In this document: in pieces, positions 1 through 6,803 of the stretch
Numbering within the stretch: the first letter of the stretch is position 1
Layout: the number at the start of each line of letters is the position of its first letter
DNA from: SAR202 cluster bacterium
GTDB taxonomy: Bacteria; Chloroflexota; Dehalococcoidia; Lucifugimonadales; UBA3495
Assembly: GCA_009392095.1 (NCBI GenBank)
Contig: VFHF01000183.1
Span: 1 to 34,325, forward strand
Direction: 5' to 3'
Length of the DNA stretch: 34,325 nucleotides
Translations under genes and position numbers: made by a program
The notes under the pieces: generated by a model
The model's database searches: none
What the model was told of the DNA's origin: nothing
What the model saw: only the letters and a program-made list of their open reading frames with translations

Positions 1-86
1 ATTGCCGTGCCTCTACGTCTTTTTTAGCAGCCATCCCAATGTCCGGCAGCTATCCCGGCTATAATTCAGACGAGTGCCTCGCCCTC

Positions 87-147
87 CTGTCGCACCGGCA
101 AGCGCCGTAGGCAGCCGAAGAATCTCGTTTCCTGTGGGAGATGACAG
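87..147. repeat. Degenerate palindromic (REP-like) element upstream of surE
   Basis: The 61-bp segment is bounded by CTGTC (87-91) and GACAG (143-147). Inside it are two small inverted repeats, CGGC-AAGC-GCCG (96-107) and ATCTC (122-126) with GAGAT (138-142). The composition resembles short intergenic palindromes scattered in many bacterial genomes, but only one copy is visible here, so its repetitive nature is inferred. No convincing coding frame occupies 1-284; the small open frames there have no recognisable motif. Confidence 0.3.
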
Positions 148-193
148 TGCAGCCGGAAAGGGACACCGCAGCCGCCCAGTGACTATCCCCATT

Positions 194-222
194 TTGTGTT
201 TAAATATCCCGCCTGATAAGAT
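194..222 (+). promoter_or_regulatory. Possible surE promoter
   Basis: TTGTGT (194-199) and TAAGAT (217-222) are separated by 17 bases, a weak sigma-70-like pair about 60 bases upstream of the surE ATG. A second AT-rich block, TATATATT (235-242), is an alternative -10. The call is a pattern match only. Confidence 0.3.
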
Positions 223-284
223 ATTCACCGACCCTATATATTCACAAACAGCATTACAGGAATGGGAAAACCCCCGGGAGACAC

Positions 285-1094
285 ATGAAGATTCTGGTAA
301 TAAATGACGACGGAATCACCGCGCCGGGCATCTGGGCGGCAGTCCGGGCCCTTCGTCAGGTTGGCGAGGTCGTCGTGGCCGCGCCCGACCGGCAGCAGAG
401 CGGAGTGGGCGCCAGCCTGACCCTCCACGCACCGATCAAGGCGAGTGAATGGAGCGTTGAGTCGGAGTTTCAATCAGAGGGCGATGGCCTCTATCCGGTG
501 AGCGCCTTCTCGGTGGAAGGAACTCCTGGAGACGCTTGCATCTTGGCCTTGGAATCGCTGGTGAAGGATGTTGACCTGGTGGTGTCCGGAATCAACGCCG
601 GCTCGAACGTGGGTTGGGACGTCATGGTTTCAGGCACGGTGGGCGGTGCGGTCCAAAGTTTTATCCGGGGTATCAACACCATTGCCATCTCGGTGGCCGC
701 CGTGACCAATACCAAGTACGACATCGCCCAGAAAATCTTGAAGCCATTGGCCGCGAGGTTCGTGGATTATTCCGGCGATACCCTGTTCTTGAACGTGAAC
801 GTCCCCAAGATCGAAATGTCTCAAGTGGCTGGAACCCGGGTTACCCGCATGGGTGGCCGGTCATGGGGCGAGAACGTGCGGGCCGAAAATGTTGGCCCGG
901 AGAAGAGGTATTGGATATCTAGGAACAAGTCCATCAACGAAACACCCCCACCCGACAGCGACATCGCGGCGCTGAAAAACAACTGCATATCAATCATGCC
1001 GATGCACATCGGGCTGGGTAACGACTCGGCCATGCCTGACGTGGAAGCGCTCCTGGGTGACATACCTCGGCAGATGTTGGACCGGCACGACTAA
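285..1094 (+). CDS. surE: 5'/3'-nucleotidase SurE
   Basis: This is a cytoplasmic, divalent-metal-dependent survival protein that dephosphorylates nucleoside 5'- and 3'-monophosphates. The 269-residue product has the family length. It opens with MKILVINDDG, whose paired Asp residues are metal ligands. It continues with the QQSGVGASLTLH segment (metal-binding Ser) and the SGINAGSNVGWDVMVSGTVG block that carries the conserved Asn. The usual Tyr before SGTVG is Val here. The ATG is preceded by GGGAG eight bases upstream, which supports this start. The gene stands alone on the plus strand, convergent with the nitrile hydratase-like operon, and is followed at once by a strong hairpin terminator. 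Confidence 0.96.
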   Translation: MKILVINDDGITAPGIWAAVRALRQVGEVVVAAPDRQQSGVGASLTLHAPIKASEWSVESEFQSEGDGLYPVSAFSVEGTPGDACILALESLVKDVDLVVSGINAGSNVGWDVMVSGTVGGAVQSFIRGINTIAISVAAVTNTKYDIAQKILKPLAARFVDYSGDTLFLNVNVPKIEMSQVAGTRVTRMGGRSWGENVRAENVGPEKRYWISRNKSINETPPPDSDIAALKNNCISIMPMHIGLGNDSAMPDVEALLGDIPRQMLDRHD

Positions 1095-1105
1095 CTAAGC
1101 CGGCC

Positions 1106-1154
1106 AAAATCAGAAAGCCCCGCCGGAAGAACCCGGCGGGGCTTTCTGATTTTT
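1106..1154. terminator. Bidirectional intrinsic terminator between surE and the nitrile hydratase-like operon
   Basis: Positions 1106-1126 pair perfectly with 1133-1153 (21 bp) around a six-base loop. The stem has a GC core, an A-rich left flank and a T-rich right flank, so it can terminate transcription from either side. It sits between two convergent units, 12 bases after the surE stop and about 15 bases before the end of the operon on the other strand. Confidence 0.92.
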
Positions 1155-1168
1155 ACAGGTTCTTCAAG

Positions 1169-1792
1169 TCAACTGGCGCTGACCGCCTCGGGGGACAGCG
1201 CCAGGCCGACGCCGATCATGCTTTCCTGAGTGATCAACTTGGCCAGTTCTTCTTCGGTCATGTTCTCGGTTCCGGCAGGCCGGTTGGGCAAGATCAAGTA
1301 ACGGTAATCAGCGCTACTGTCGATCACCCGTACCTGGATAGCTTCGTCAAGCACGGTGCCGAACTCTTGCAGGACGCCCCTGGGGTCAACCACCACCTTC
1401 GAGCGGTAGGACAACTCTTTGTACCAGGCGGGTGGGCGGCCGATGATGGCCCTAGGGAAGCAGGAACACAGGGTGCAAACCGCCATGTTGTGGACGTCGT
1501 CCGTGTTTTCTAAAACCGTGATCTTGGGCGATGTTTCGGGGAGGTCGTAGCCAAGTTCCAAGAAGGCCGCCTCGGCGTTGGCCAACAGGCGCTTCTTGTA
1601 ATCTGGGTCAACCCAGGCATGGGCCAGGATCTTGGCGCCGTCTTCAGGTGAACGGGAATCGATCTTGTCCGCCATGGTCAAGATATCGTCCAGCGTGCAG
1701 ACGCCCTTCTCAATCAACAGGGCTTGCATAGCTTGGGCCCGCTTGGAGTAATACTCAGAGTTTTCGCCGTGGGAGTGTCCGTGATCAGCCAT
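1169..1792 (-). CDS. Cobalt-type nitrile hydratase alpha / thiocyanate hydrolase gamma-like subunit
   Basis: This is the metal-binding catalytic subunit of the nitrile hydratase superfamily, which hydrates nitriles to amides or, in thiocyanate hydrolase, hydrolyses thiocyanate. The signature VCTLCSC (residues 105-111) supplies the claw-setting ligands Cys106, Cys109, Ser110 and Cys111. Thr rather than Ser after the first Cys is the cobalt-type pattern. Downstream GRPPAWYKEL, the DPRGVLQEFG segment and YRYLILPNRPAGTE match the family. At 207 residues it is of normal alpha-subunit length. The N-terminus is His-rich (MADHGHSHG), which is unusual and could bind metal. AGGAG lies nine bases before the ATG. 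It is the last gene of a three-gene operon; the substrate cannot be read from sequence. Confidence 0.93.
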   Translation of the reverse strand: MADHGHSHGENSEYYSKRAQAMQALLIEKGVCTLDDILTMADKIDSRSPEDGAKILAHAWVDPDYKKRLLANAEAAFLELGYDLPETSPKITVLENTDDVHNMAVCTLCSCFPRAIIGRPPAWYKELSYRSKVVVDPRGVLQEFGTVLDEAIQVRVIDSSADYRYLILPNRPAGTENMTEEELAKLITQESMIGVGLALSPEAVSAS

Positions 1793-1829
1793 CGATGCTC
1801 TCCTGCCTTAAAGGTGTTAGGCTGTATAA

Positions 1830-2120
1830 CTAGATTTTTTCTAGCCAATTTTCGTAGACGTCAATCAGCAACATGTCAGATGCGGGCCCTTTGTAGTCCT
1901 GCCACAAATCGGTCTGGGGGAATTCAACTTGGTAGAGAGGTTGGGCCGGCAGGCCGTTTCCGCCGTATGCCAGGGACTCGGGATTCGGGAATGCGCCCCA
2001 GAGGGTCGCGATCTTGCCCTGTTTCCCCTGGATGTATTCGGGGGTCCGGAAATGAGTCGGCGGGACTCCTACCCTGATTCGCACTAGCTCACCCAGTTGG
2101 TATTTCTCGTTGCTGGCCAT
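1830..2120 (-). CDS. Nitrile hydratase beta C-terminal-half subunit (thiocyanate hydrolase alpha-like)
   Basis: This 96-residue protein corresponds to only the C-terminal SH3-like half of a standard nitrile hydratase beta subunit. The match covers GELVRIRVG, the THFRTPEYIQGKQG segment (whose Arg is the one that contacts the oxidised cysteines in the family), GAFPNPESLAYG, QPLYQVEF and a closing VYENWLE. It starts four bases after the preceding gene's stop and lies in another frame, so the beta chain is genuinely encoded as two proteins. GGGAAG upstream of the ATG, inside the preceding gene, is a likely ribosome site. The gene order (beta-N, beta-C, alpha) is that of the thiocyanate hydrolase scnB-scnA-scnC operon; a three-subunit nitrile hydratase is the alternative. 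Confidence 0.9.
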   Translation of the reverse strand: MASNEKYQLGELVRIRVGVPPTHFRTPEYIQGKQGKIATLWGAFPNPESLAYGGNGLPAQPLYQVEFPQTDLWQDYKGPASDMLLIDVYENWLEKI

Positions 2121-2124
2121 TTTG

Positions 2125-2424
2125 CTAACTTCCCTGTTCCAGGGCGGCCATCTTGGCGTCTATCTCATCTGAGGTCATGATGCCCTGTTCGACCAGGAGC
2201 ACTTCCATGGCCGCGGTCCACTTCTCGTAGTAGGCCAGAGATTCGTAGGTGGCCAAGTCCAGGCTCTCGATGGCCCGGCGCAATTGGTCGGTGTTCTTGA
2301 GGCCTTTGTCGCCGAGTACACCGTTCAAGGCGTCAACCTGCCGCTCCCACTCCTCCATCTTGTGCTCGGAATGGTCGATGGGGTCGTCATTGGGCCAACC
2401 GCCGCGGTCATGTACCTTTGGCAT
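2125..2424 (-). CDS. Nitrile hydratase beta N-terminal-half subunit (thiocyanate hydrolase beta-like)
   Basis: This 99-residue first gene of the operon matches the N-terminal helical half of nitrile hydratase beta. It has the HDRGGWP opening (family HDxGG), an EWERQVDAL helix, LRRAIESLD with the conserved Arg, YYEKWTAAMEVLL and a final EIDAKMAAL. The nitrile hydratase activator (P14K-type) proteins are homologous to this same domain. An activator role is therefore possible, but the HDxGG start and the neighbouring beta-C half favour a structural subunit. The CCAGGAG sequence upstream of the ATG is a good ribosome site. No separate activator or cobalt transporter gene is visible nearby. Confidence 0.88.
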   Translation of the reverse strand: MPKVHDRGGWPNDDPIDHSEHKMEEWERQVDALNGVLGDKGLKNTDQLRRAIESLDLATYESLAYYEKWTAAMEVLLVEQGIMTSDEIDAKMAALEQGS

Positions 2425-2507
2425 GGCTTGCTCCTGGTTTTAGTCGGGTTAGCGAGTACGCGGACATGTTAGACGCGATGCAAAGAGTTGGCAAGGGATT
2501 CCCAGAT

Positions 2508-2535
2508 AGCTGAACGCTGTTCGCTGTCAGCTTTT
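2508..2535. repeat. Inverted repeat AGCTGA...TCAGCT forming the end of an LLM oxidoreductase gene
   Basis: AGCTGA (2508-2513) pairs with TCAGCT (2527-2532) around CGCTGTTCGCTG. The minus-strand gene ending at 2527 takes its last two codons and stop (AAA AGC TGA) from this element. A related element with the same outer arms and a GCTGT-rich core lies at 5474-5507 and does the same to serS. Confidence 0.55.
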
Positions 2536-3621
2536 GGCCCGCTTCTCTATTACTTCCCGTCCAAAGTCTTGAATCAGGTCACGAGCCCCTTCGGCGTCGG
2601 TGACGGAGATTGCTACGTTATCGACGCCGGTGGCTTCCATCCGGTCCAACTTTTCGATTAGTTCCGGCCCGGTGCCCGTCAACGACCTTGCCATTAGTTC
2701 CGTAGTGGCGAATTGCTCTTCGCCTGGTTTTAGGAAGACCATATGGCCCCGATGGGCGTCTAGGTAGAGACGGTCGGACGGTGTCCCTTGGGTTGCTGCG
2801 TACTCCTCAAGGTAGGCTTCATACGCGTCGGCCACTTCGGTATCGGGTTGCATTCCCAGGTTCGCACCCGGGCCGTAACTGGCCTCCCATTGGGCGTGCA
2901 CCCCAGGCATAATGCTGGGACCGACACGCGCCATAACACGCTCCGAGGTTAGGGATTCGCCTTTCCGCAGCACGCAACCGTAGCTGAGCGCCACGGTGTA
3001 AGGCTTGGCGGTGCCGCGGCCTGCCTGCGCTGCCGCATGTTTGATCGAAGTGTAATTCTCGCCAAGGTCGCTTCGAGCCCGTAGCGTCGTCACCCAGCCG
3101 TCAGCTAGTTCGCCGACAACCCCAAGCGCTCTTGGACCGTTGGCGGCAACAAAGACGGGGATCGGGTCTTTGATGTTGATAAATTCCTCTTGGTCGGCAT
3201 GAACCAGCCGGATCCACCGCTCCTTATCGCCCTCGCGGAACAGCACATCTTCACCGGCTAGGAGACCCTTCACCTGCTGCGTGTATTCTCTGAGGCTTTT
3301 CACGGTCATCTGGGGCAAACCCATAGTGTTCCGGCCCGTGTAACCGGTGCCCATGGCCAAGATCACTCTGCCCGGCGCCAACTTGTTGATGGTCGCGATA
3401 GCCGATGCGGTCACCGGCGCGATGCGGTTGGTGGGAATCGCCACCAGAGTGCCCAACTTGATACGGCTGGTATTCTGCGCCGCCAAAGCCATGGTGGCGT
3501 AAACGTCGCTGTAGATAAGTTGGGAGTCGTAGAACCAAGCGTGAGTGAAACCTGCTTCTTCCGCCGCTTGCACCTCGCGCCAGGCGTCTATATACGAAGG
3601 GATGCCTATCCCGTAGTCCAT
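2527..3621 (-). CDS. LLM-class flavin-dependent (F420-type) oxidoreductase
   Basis: This is a luciferase-like TIM-barrel oxidoreductase of about 364 residues. It starts MDYGIGIPSY and has AEEAGFTHAWFYD (barrel strand/helix 1-2), a KLGTLV strand, the PGRVILAMGTGYTG strand, PIPVFVAANGPRALGVVGELADGWV, and a closing TGVDNVAIS strand. Family members use F420H2 or FMNH2 on diverse substrates, and many are annotated as methylene-tetrahydromethanopterin reductase-like, which should not be taken literally. I chose the ATG at 3621, preceded by AGAGAGAAG, instead of an upstream in-frame ATG at 3648 that would overlap the end of the deacetylase gene. The C-terminal KS-stop comes from a palindromic repeat. 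Confidence 0.88.
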   Translation of the reverse strand: MDYGIGIPSYIDAWREVQAAEEAGFTHAWFYDSQLIYSDVYATMALAAQNTSRIKLGTLVAIPTNRIAPVTASAIATINKLAPGRVILAMGTGYTGRNTMGLPQMTVKSLREYTQQVKGLLAGEDVLFREGDKERWIRLVHADQEEFINIKDPIPVFVAANGPRALGVVGELADGWVTTLRARSDLGENYTSIKHAAAQAGRGTAKPYTVALSYGCVLRKGESLTSERVMARVGPSIMPGVHAQWEASYGPGANLGMQPDTEVADAYEAYLEEYAATQGTPSDRLYLDAHRGHMVFLKPGEEQFATTELMARSLTGTGPELIEKLDRMEATGVDNVAISVTDAEGARDLIQDFGREVIEKRAKS

Positions 3622-3638
3622 GAATCTTCTCTCTGCGC

Positions 3639-4448
3639 CTAAGCCCACATCTTGGCCACGTCGATGGCCCGCATGAACTCCACATTGGGGAACGATTTGA
3701 TGTGCTCGATAAGCCGCTCCAACATCAGCAGTCGCCCTGGACGGCCGATGTACTGGGGGTGCATGGTTAGGGTGAAGGCCCGGCCGTAGCGGTATAGGCC
3801 TTCGAACTCGGCGGCCCAGGTGCCGTACACCTCATTGGGGTTCCGCATCGGTCCCAGCCGGTTGGCCACTGGGGCGTAGACGAAATTGGGCGCGTCGTCC
3901 AGCAGCCAATGGATGGGCAACTCAACGATGGTCTTGCCGTTGGCCTCGGAATCCACGATATACGGCGCATCGTCGCCCATCAGGCTGCTGTCATAGAGGA
4001 ACCCGTGGTCGGTCAACAGTTCCAGCGAGTGCTCGCTCAATTCCCAACTAGGCGAGCGGTAGCCAAGAGGCTTTTCGCCGGTAATGCCGCTCAGGATGCG
4101 AATGCCTGACTCGATGACATCTTTCTCCTGCTCGCGGGTTAGAGTTGACGGCGGCTCGTGCATATAGCCGTGGTGCGCGATTTCAAAACCTCGCTTGAAT
4201 ATCTCGCTGACCAGGTCTTCGTGGGTCTCGGCGACAAACCCCGGCACGTAGAAGCTGGCGGGTATGGAATGGGCGTCCAGCATGTCTAGTATTCGGGGCG
4301 TGGCCACCGAGGGGCCGTACTCGGCCATGGACATGAGGCTGGGATGGTTTTTATAGGACGGGTCGCGGTTTAACCAGGACGACACACCGTCGACGTCGAA
4401 TCCCAGCATCACCACGCATTGCGTTTCACCGGGCCATATTCCCGACAT
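3639..4448 (-). CDS. Polysaccharide deacetylase-family (PuuE/HpPgdA-like) metal hydrolase
   Basis: This is a NodB-fold carbohydrate esterase-4 type hydrolase of 269 residues. Asp18 and Asp20 (FDVDG) and the H93-x3-H97 motif (AHHGYMHE) are the expected metal and catalytic residues. GYRSPSWELSEHSLELL and the later TMHPQYIG supply the other family motifs. There is no signal peptide, so it is probably cytoplasmic. The family resemblance is to peptidoglycan-deacetylase-like and allantoinase/PuuE-type proteins acting on imides, amides or N-acyl groups, not to secreted chitin deacetylases. It lies 17 bases upstream of an LLM oxidoreductase and downstream of another, so co-transcription and a shared catabolic role are plausible. 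GGGGAT precedes the ATG. Confidence 0.85.
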   Translation of the reverse strand: MSGIWPGETQCVVMLGFDVDGVSSWLNRDPSYKNHPSLMSMAEYGPSVATPRILDMLDAHSIPASFYVPGFVAETHEDLVSEIFKRGFEIAHHGYMHEPPSTLTREQEKDVIESGIRILSGITGEKPLGYRSPSWELSEHSLELLTDHGFLYDSSLMGDDAPYIVDSEANGKTIVELPIHWLLDDAPNFVYAPVANRLGPMRNPNEVYGTWAAEFEGLYRYGRAFTLTMHPQYIGRPGRLLMLERLIEHIKSFPNVEFMRAIDVAKMWA

Positions 4449-4533
4449 GGTTTATCCCCTACAACTCGATTCTGCCTAGTTTTAGATTGGAGGCTATTCT
4501 AGCCTACAGAGGGATGGCGGGGAAAGGGCGAGT

Positions 4534-5457
4534 TCAGAGATTTGGTATGACCTCTTCAGCCAGGGCGTCTAGATGCTCCATGTCGTCGAATGCTGGGTTC
4601 AGCAGGACCATCTCCGCGCCTGCTCCGGTGACCTTGGCCAGTTTTTCTGTGACTTTGGCGGTGGAGCCCCAGACCGACACTTGGGAGGCCATGTCTGCGT
4701 TGCCGTAACGCTTGCCGAACCATTCCTTCAAGCGGCCCTCGGCGCGGTCCTCGTCGTTGTCCACGGCCACGTAGACCCTCTTGGATATGGTGAATGAACC
4801 GGGGTCCCGGTCCGCTTCCTCCAGGTACATCTTGGTCTGGTCCACGGCGGTGACGAAGCTGGCGGTATCGGACGACCCGGCACCCATCCAGCCGTCTCCG
4901 TGCCTGACCGCCCGCCGGAGGGCATTGATATGCCGAGCGCCCAGCCAGATGGGAGGGTGTGGCTTCTGAAGGGGTTTGGGTTCCATCTTGAGGCCGTCTA
5001 GTTGCCAGAACTCGCCCTGGAAATGGGCCTCGGGCTGAGTCCAGAGGGCTTTCATGACGTCGATGATCTCGGTGAAACGGCGTACCCGCTTCTCCGAGGA
5101 TAAGCCGTACGGCGGGATGTCATTGGGGTTGCCGCCCAGTCCCAGTCCGACGGTCAGCCGGCCCCTGCTCATGTGGTCTAGGCTGCCCAGGCTCTTGGCC
5201 AACTGGATGGGATTGCGGAGCGGGGCCACGATCACCGAAGTGCCAAGCCGCACCTTTTCCGTGATGGCGGCCAGATACGACAAGAGAGTCACCGGCTCCA
5301 GTATGGGAACCGCCCCGGTGATGGCTTCTTGTGTCCAAAGGCTCTCAAAGCCCAAGGACTCGGCGCGCTTTGACCACCGCTCGATCAACGGCATGTCGAT
5401 GGGCCCGTCGAAGAACACCTGGGGGATAGAGATACCCCAACTAACTTTTCCAGCCAT
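4534..5457 (-). CDS. LLM-class F420-dependent oxidoreductase
   Basis: This 307-residue luciferase-like monooxygenase/oxidoreductase shows WGISIPQ at the N-terminus, AESLGFESLWTQE, VRLGTSVIVAPLRNP, SRGRLTVGLGLGG, PHPPIWLGARHINALRRAVRHGDGWMG and an AEMVLLNP C-terminal strand. These features cover the whole TIM barrel. It is shorter than, and only distantly like, the LLM protein at 2527-3621, so the two are not a recent duplication. GGAGG six bases before the ATG fixes the start. It follows serS on the same strand after a short palindrome. Cofactor (F420 or FMN) and substrate are not readable from sequence. Confidence 0.88.
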   Translation of the reverse strand: MAGKVSWGISIPQVFFDGPIDMPLIERWSKRAESLGFESLWTQEAITGAVPILEPVTLLSYLAAITEKVRLGTSVIVAPLRNPIQLAKSLGSLDHMSRGRLTVGLGLGGNPNDIPPYGLSSEKRVRRFTEIIDVMKALWTQPEAHFQGEFWQLDGLKMEPKPLQKPHPPIWLGARHINALRRAVRHGDGWMGAGSSDTASFVTAVDQTKMYLEEADRDPGSFTISKRVYVAVDNDEDRAEGRLKEWFGKRYGNADMASQVSVWGSTAKVTEKLAKVTGAGAEMVLLNPAFDDMEHLDALAEEVIPNL

Positions 5458-5473
5458 TTTGGCCTCCGTATTA

Positions 5474-5507
5474 AGCTGACAGCAACAGCCGTCAGGAATC
5501 AGCTTTT
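5474..5507. repeat. Inverted repeat AGCTGA...TCAGCT forming the end of serS
   Basis: AGCTGA (5474-5479) and TCAGCT (5499-5504) flank a core that, on the minus strand, reads GGCTGTTGCTGTC. That core is close to the CGCTGTTCGCTGTC core of the element at 2508-2535. The serS stop and its last two codons (AAA AGC TGA) lie inside it. It could also act as a weak hairpin between serS and the downstream gene. Confidence 0.5.
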
Positions 5508-6782
5508 TACTGCGAGGATAACGTCAAATCCGGTATACGGGCGTAGTACATCTGGAATCACCACCGAGCCGTCGGGCTGCTGGTAGTTCTCCAAGATTGC
5601 GATGATTACGCGGGGCAGGGCCAAGCCGGAGCCGTTCAACGTGTGGGGCAACCGAGGGCGGCCACCCTCTTCGGCCCGGTAACGGATGTTAGAGCGGCGG
5701 GCCTGGAAGTCGGTGCAATTGGAACAGGAACTGACCTCCAGCCACTCCTCGCAGCCGGCGGCCCAGACCTCGATGTCGTAGGTCTTGGACGAAGCGAAAC
5801 CCATGTCTCCAGTGCAAAGTTGTAACACACGGTAGGTGAACCCTAGCTTCCGGCAGACGTCCTCGGCATCATCCACCAGATGTTCCAGTTCTCGATTGGA
5901 TGTCTCCGGCTCCACGAACTGGTACATCTCCACCTTGTTAAACTGGTGCACCCGCTTGATTCCCCGGGTGTCCCGTCCGGCCGACGCCTTCTCGCGGCGG
6001 AAGCAGGGTGTCTGGGCCACGTATTTCAGTGGCAGGGTGTTGGCCGGGATGATTTCGTCCCGGTAGAGGTTGGTGATGGGGACTTCGGCGGTGGGTATCA
6101 GCCAGAGATCGTCTTCGTCGTCGTGGTAGAGGTTGTCGGCAAACTTAGGCAGGTTGCCCGAGCCCTCCATGATCTCACGCTTCACCACTGCCGGTAGGGA
6201 GACCTCGGTGTAGCCGTGGTCTTTGGAGTGTAAGTCCAGCATCCAGGCGATCAACGCCCTTTCTAGCTTGGGACCGGAGTCCATCATAGTGTAGAATCGG
6301 CTGCCGGCTAGCTTGGTGCCCCGCTCAAAATCGATGATGCCCAGTTCTTCGCCCAGGTCCCAGTGCGGCTTGGGGGAAAAGTCCAAGACCGGAGGCTCGC
6401 CGTTCTGCCTAACGATTACGCTGCCCGATTCGTCTTCGCCCACCGGGACGTCGGCCTGGGGGAGGTTAGGCAAAGTTAGCATCAACCCGCTGAGCTTTTC
6501 ACCCAATTCCTTGGTTTGCTCGTTCAGGGCGTTGGCCCGGTCGCCGATCTCCCGCATTTCCGCCCGCGCTTTTTCGGAGACTTCCTGGCCCTGGGAACGC
6601 GCCTGGCCAAGCTCCCTGCTAACTCGGTTCCGCTCGGCGTTAAGGTCGTCGCGCTCGGTGATGGCGGCGCGAATCTGGGAGTCCAGTTCGAGGACCTCGG
6701 TTATGGAGTCATCCTCGCCCCTGGTCTGCAGGGCAAGGCGGACCTCATCCGGGTTTTCTCGTATGTGTTCGATGGATAGCAT
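5499..6782 (-). CDS. serS: Seryl-tRNA synthetase
   Basis: This class II aminoacyl-tRNA synthetase charges tRNA-Ser (and tRNA-Sec) with serine in the cytoplasm. The 427 residues include the N-terminal coiled-coil arm (about residues 25-110, rich in E/R/A). Motif 2 is FRREKASAGRDTRG followed by HQFNKVEM, and the TAEVPITN serine-binding loop and motif 3 (LNGSGLALPRVIIAILEN) are present. Length and order of motifs are normal. It sits 21 bases downstream of lysS with AGAGAAA before the ATG, so the two synthetase genes are probably co-transcribed. No T-box leader is visible. Confidence 0.97.
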   Translation of the reverse strand: MLSIEHIRENPDEVRLALQTRGEDDSITEVLELDSQIRAAITERDDLNAERNRVSRELGQARSQGQEVSEKARAEMREIGDRANALNEQTKELGEKLSGLMLTLPNLPQADVPVGEDESGSVIVRQNGEPPVLDFSPKPHWDLGEELGIIDFERGTKLAGSRFYTMMDSGPKLERALIAWMLDLHSKDHGYTEVSLPAVVKREIMEGSGNLPKFADNLYHDDEDDLWLIPTAEVPITNLYRDEIIPANTLPLKYVAQTPCFRREKASAGRDTRGIKRVHQFNKVEMYQFVEPETSNRELEHLVDDAEDVCRKLGFTYRVLQLCTGDMGFASSKTYDIEVWAAGCEEWLEVSSCSNCTDFQARRSNIRYRAEEGGRPRLPHTLNGSGLALPRVIIAILENYQQPDGSVVIPDVLRPYTGFDVILAVKS

Positions 6783-6803
6783 TAGGTTTCTCTGACTCGC
6801 GGG

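Noticed and set aside
74..307. Small open frame before surE
   Set aside because: It overlaps the surE start, has no ribosome site, and its composition follows a palindromic intergenic element.
4491..4505. Small hairpin AGGCTA-TTC-TAGCCT as a terminator
   Set aside because: Six base pairs with a three-base loop and no U-run on the transcribed strand; too weak to call.
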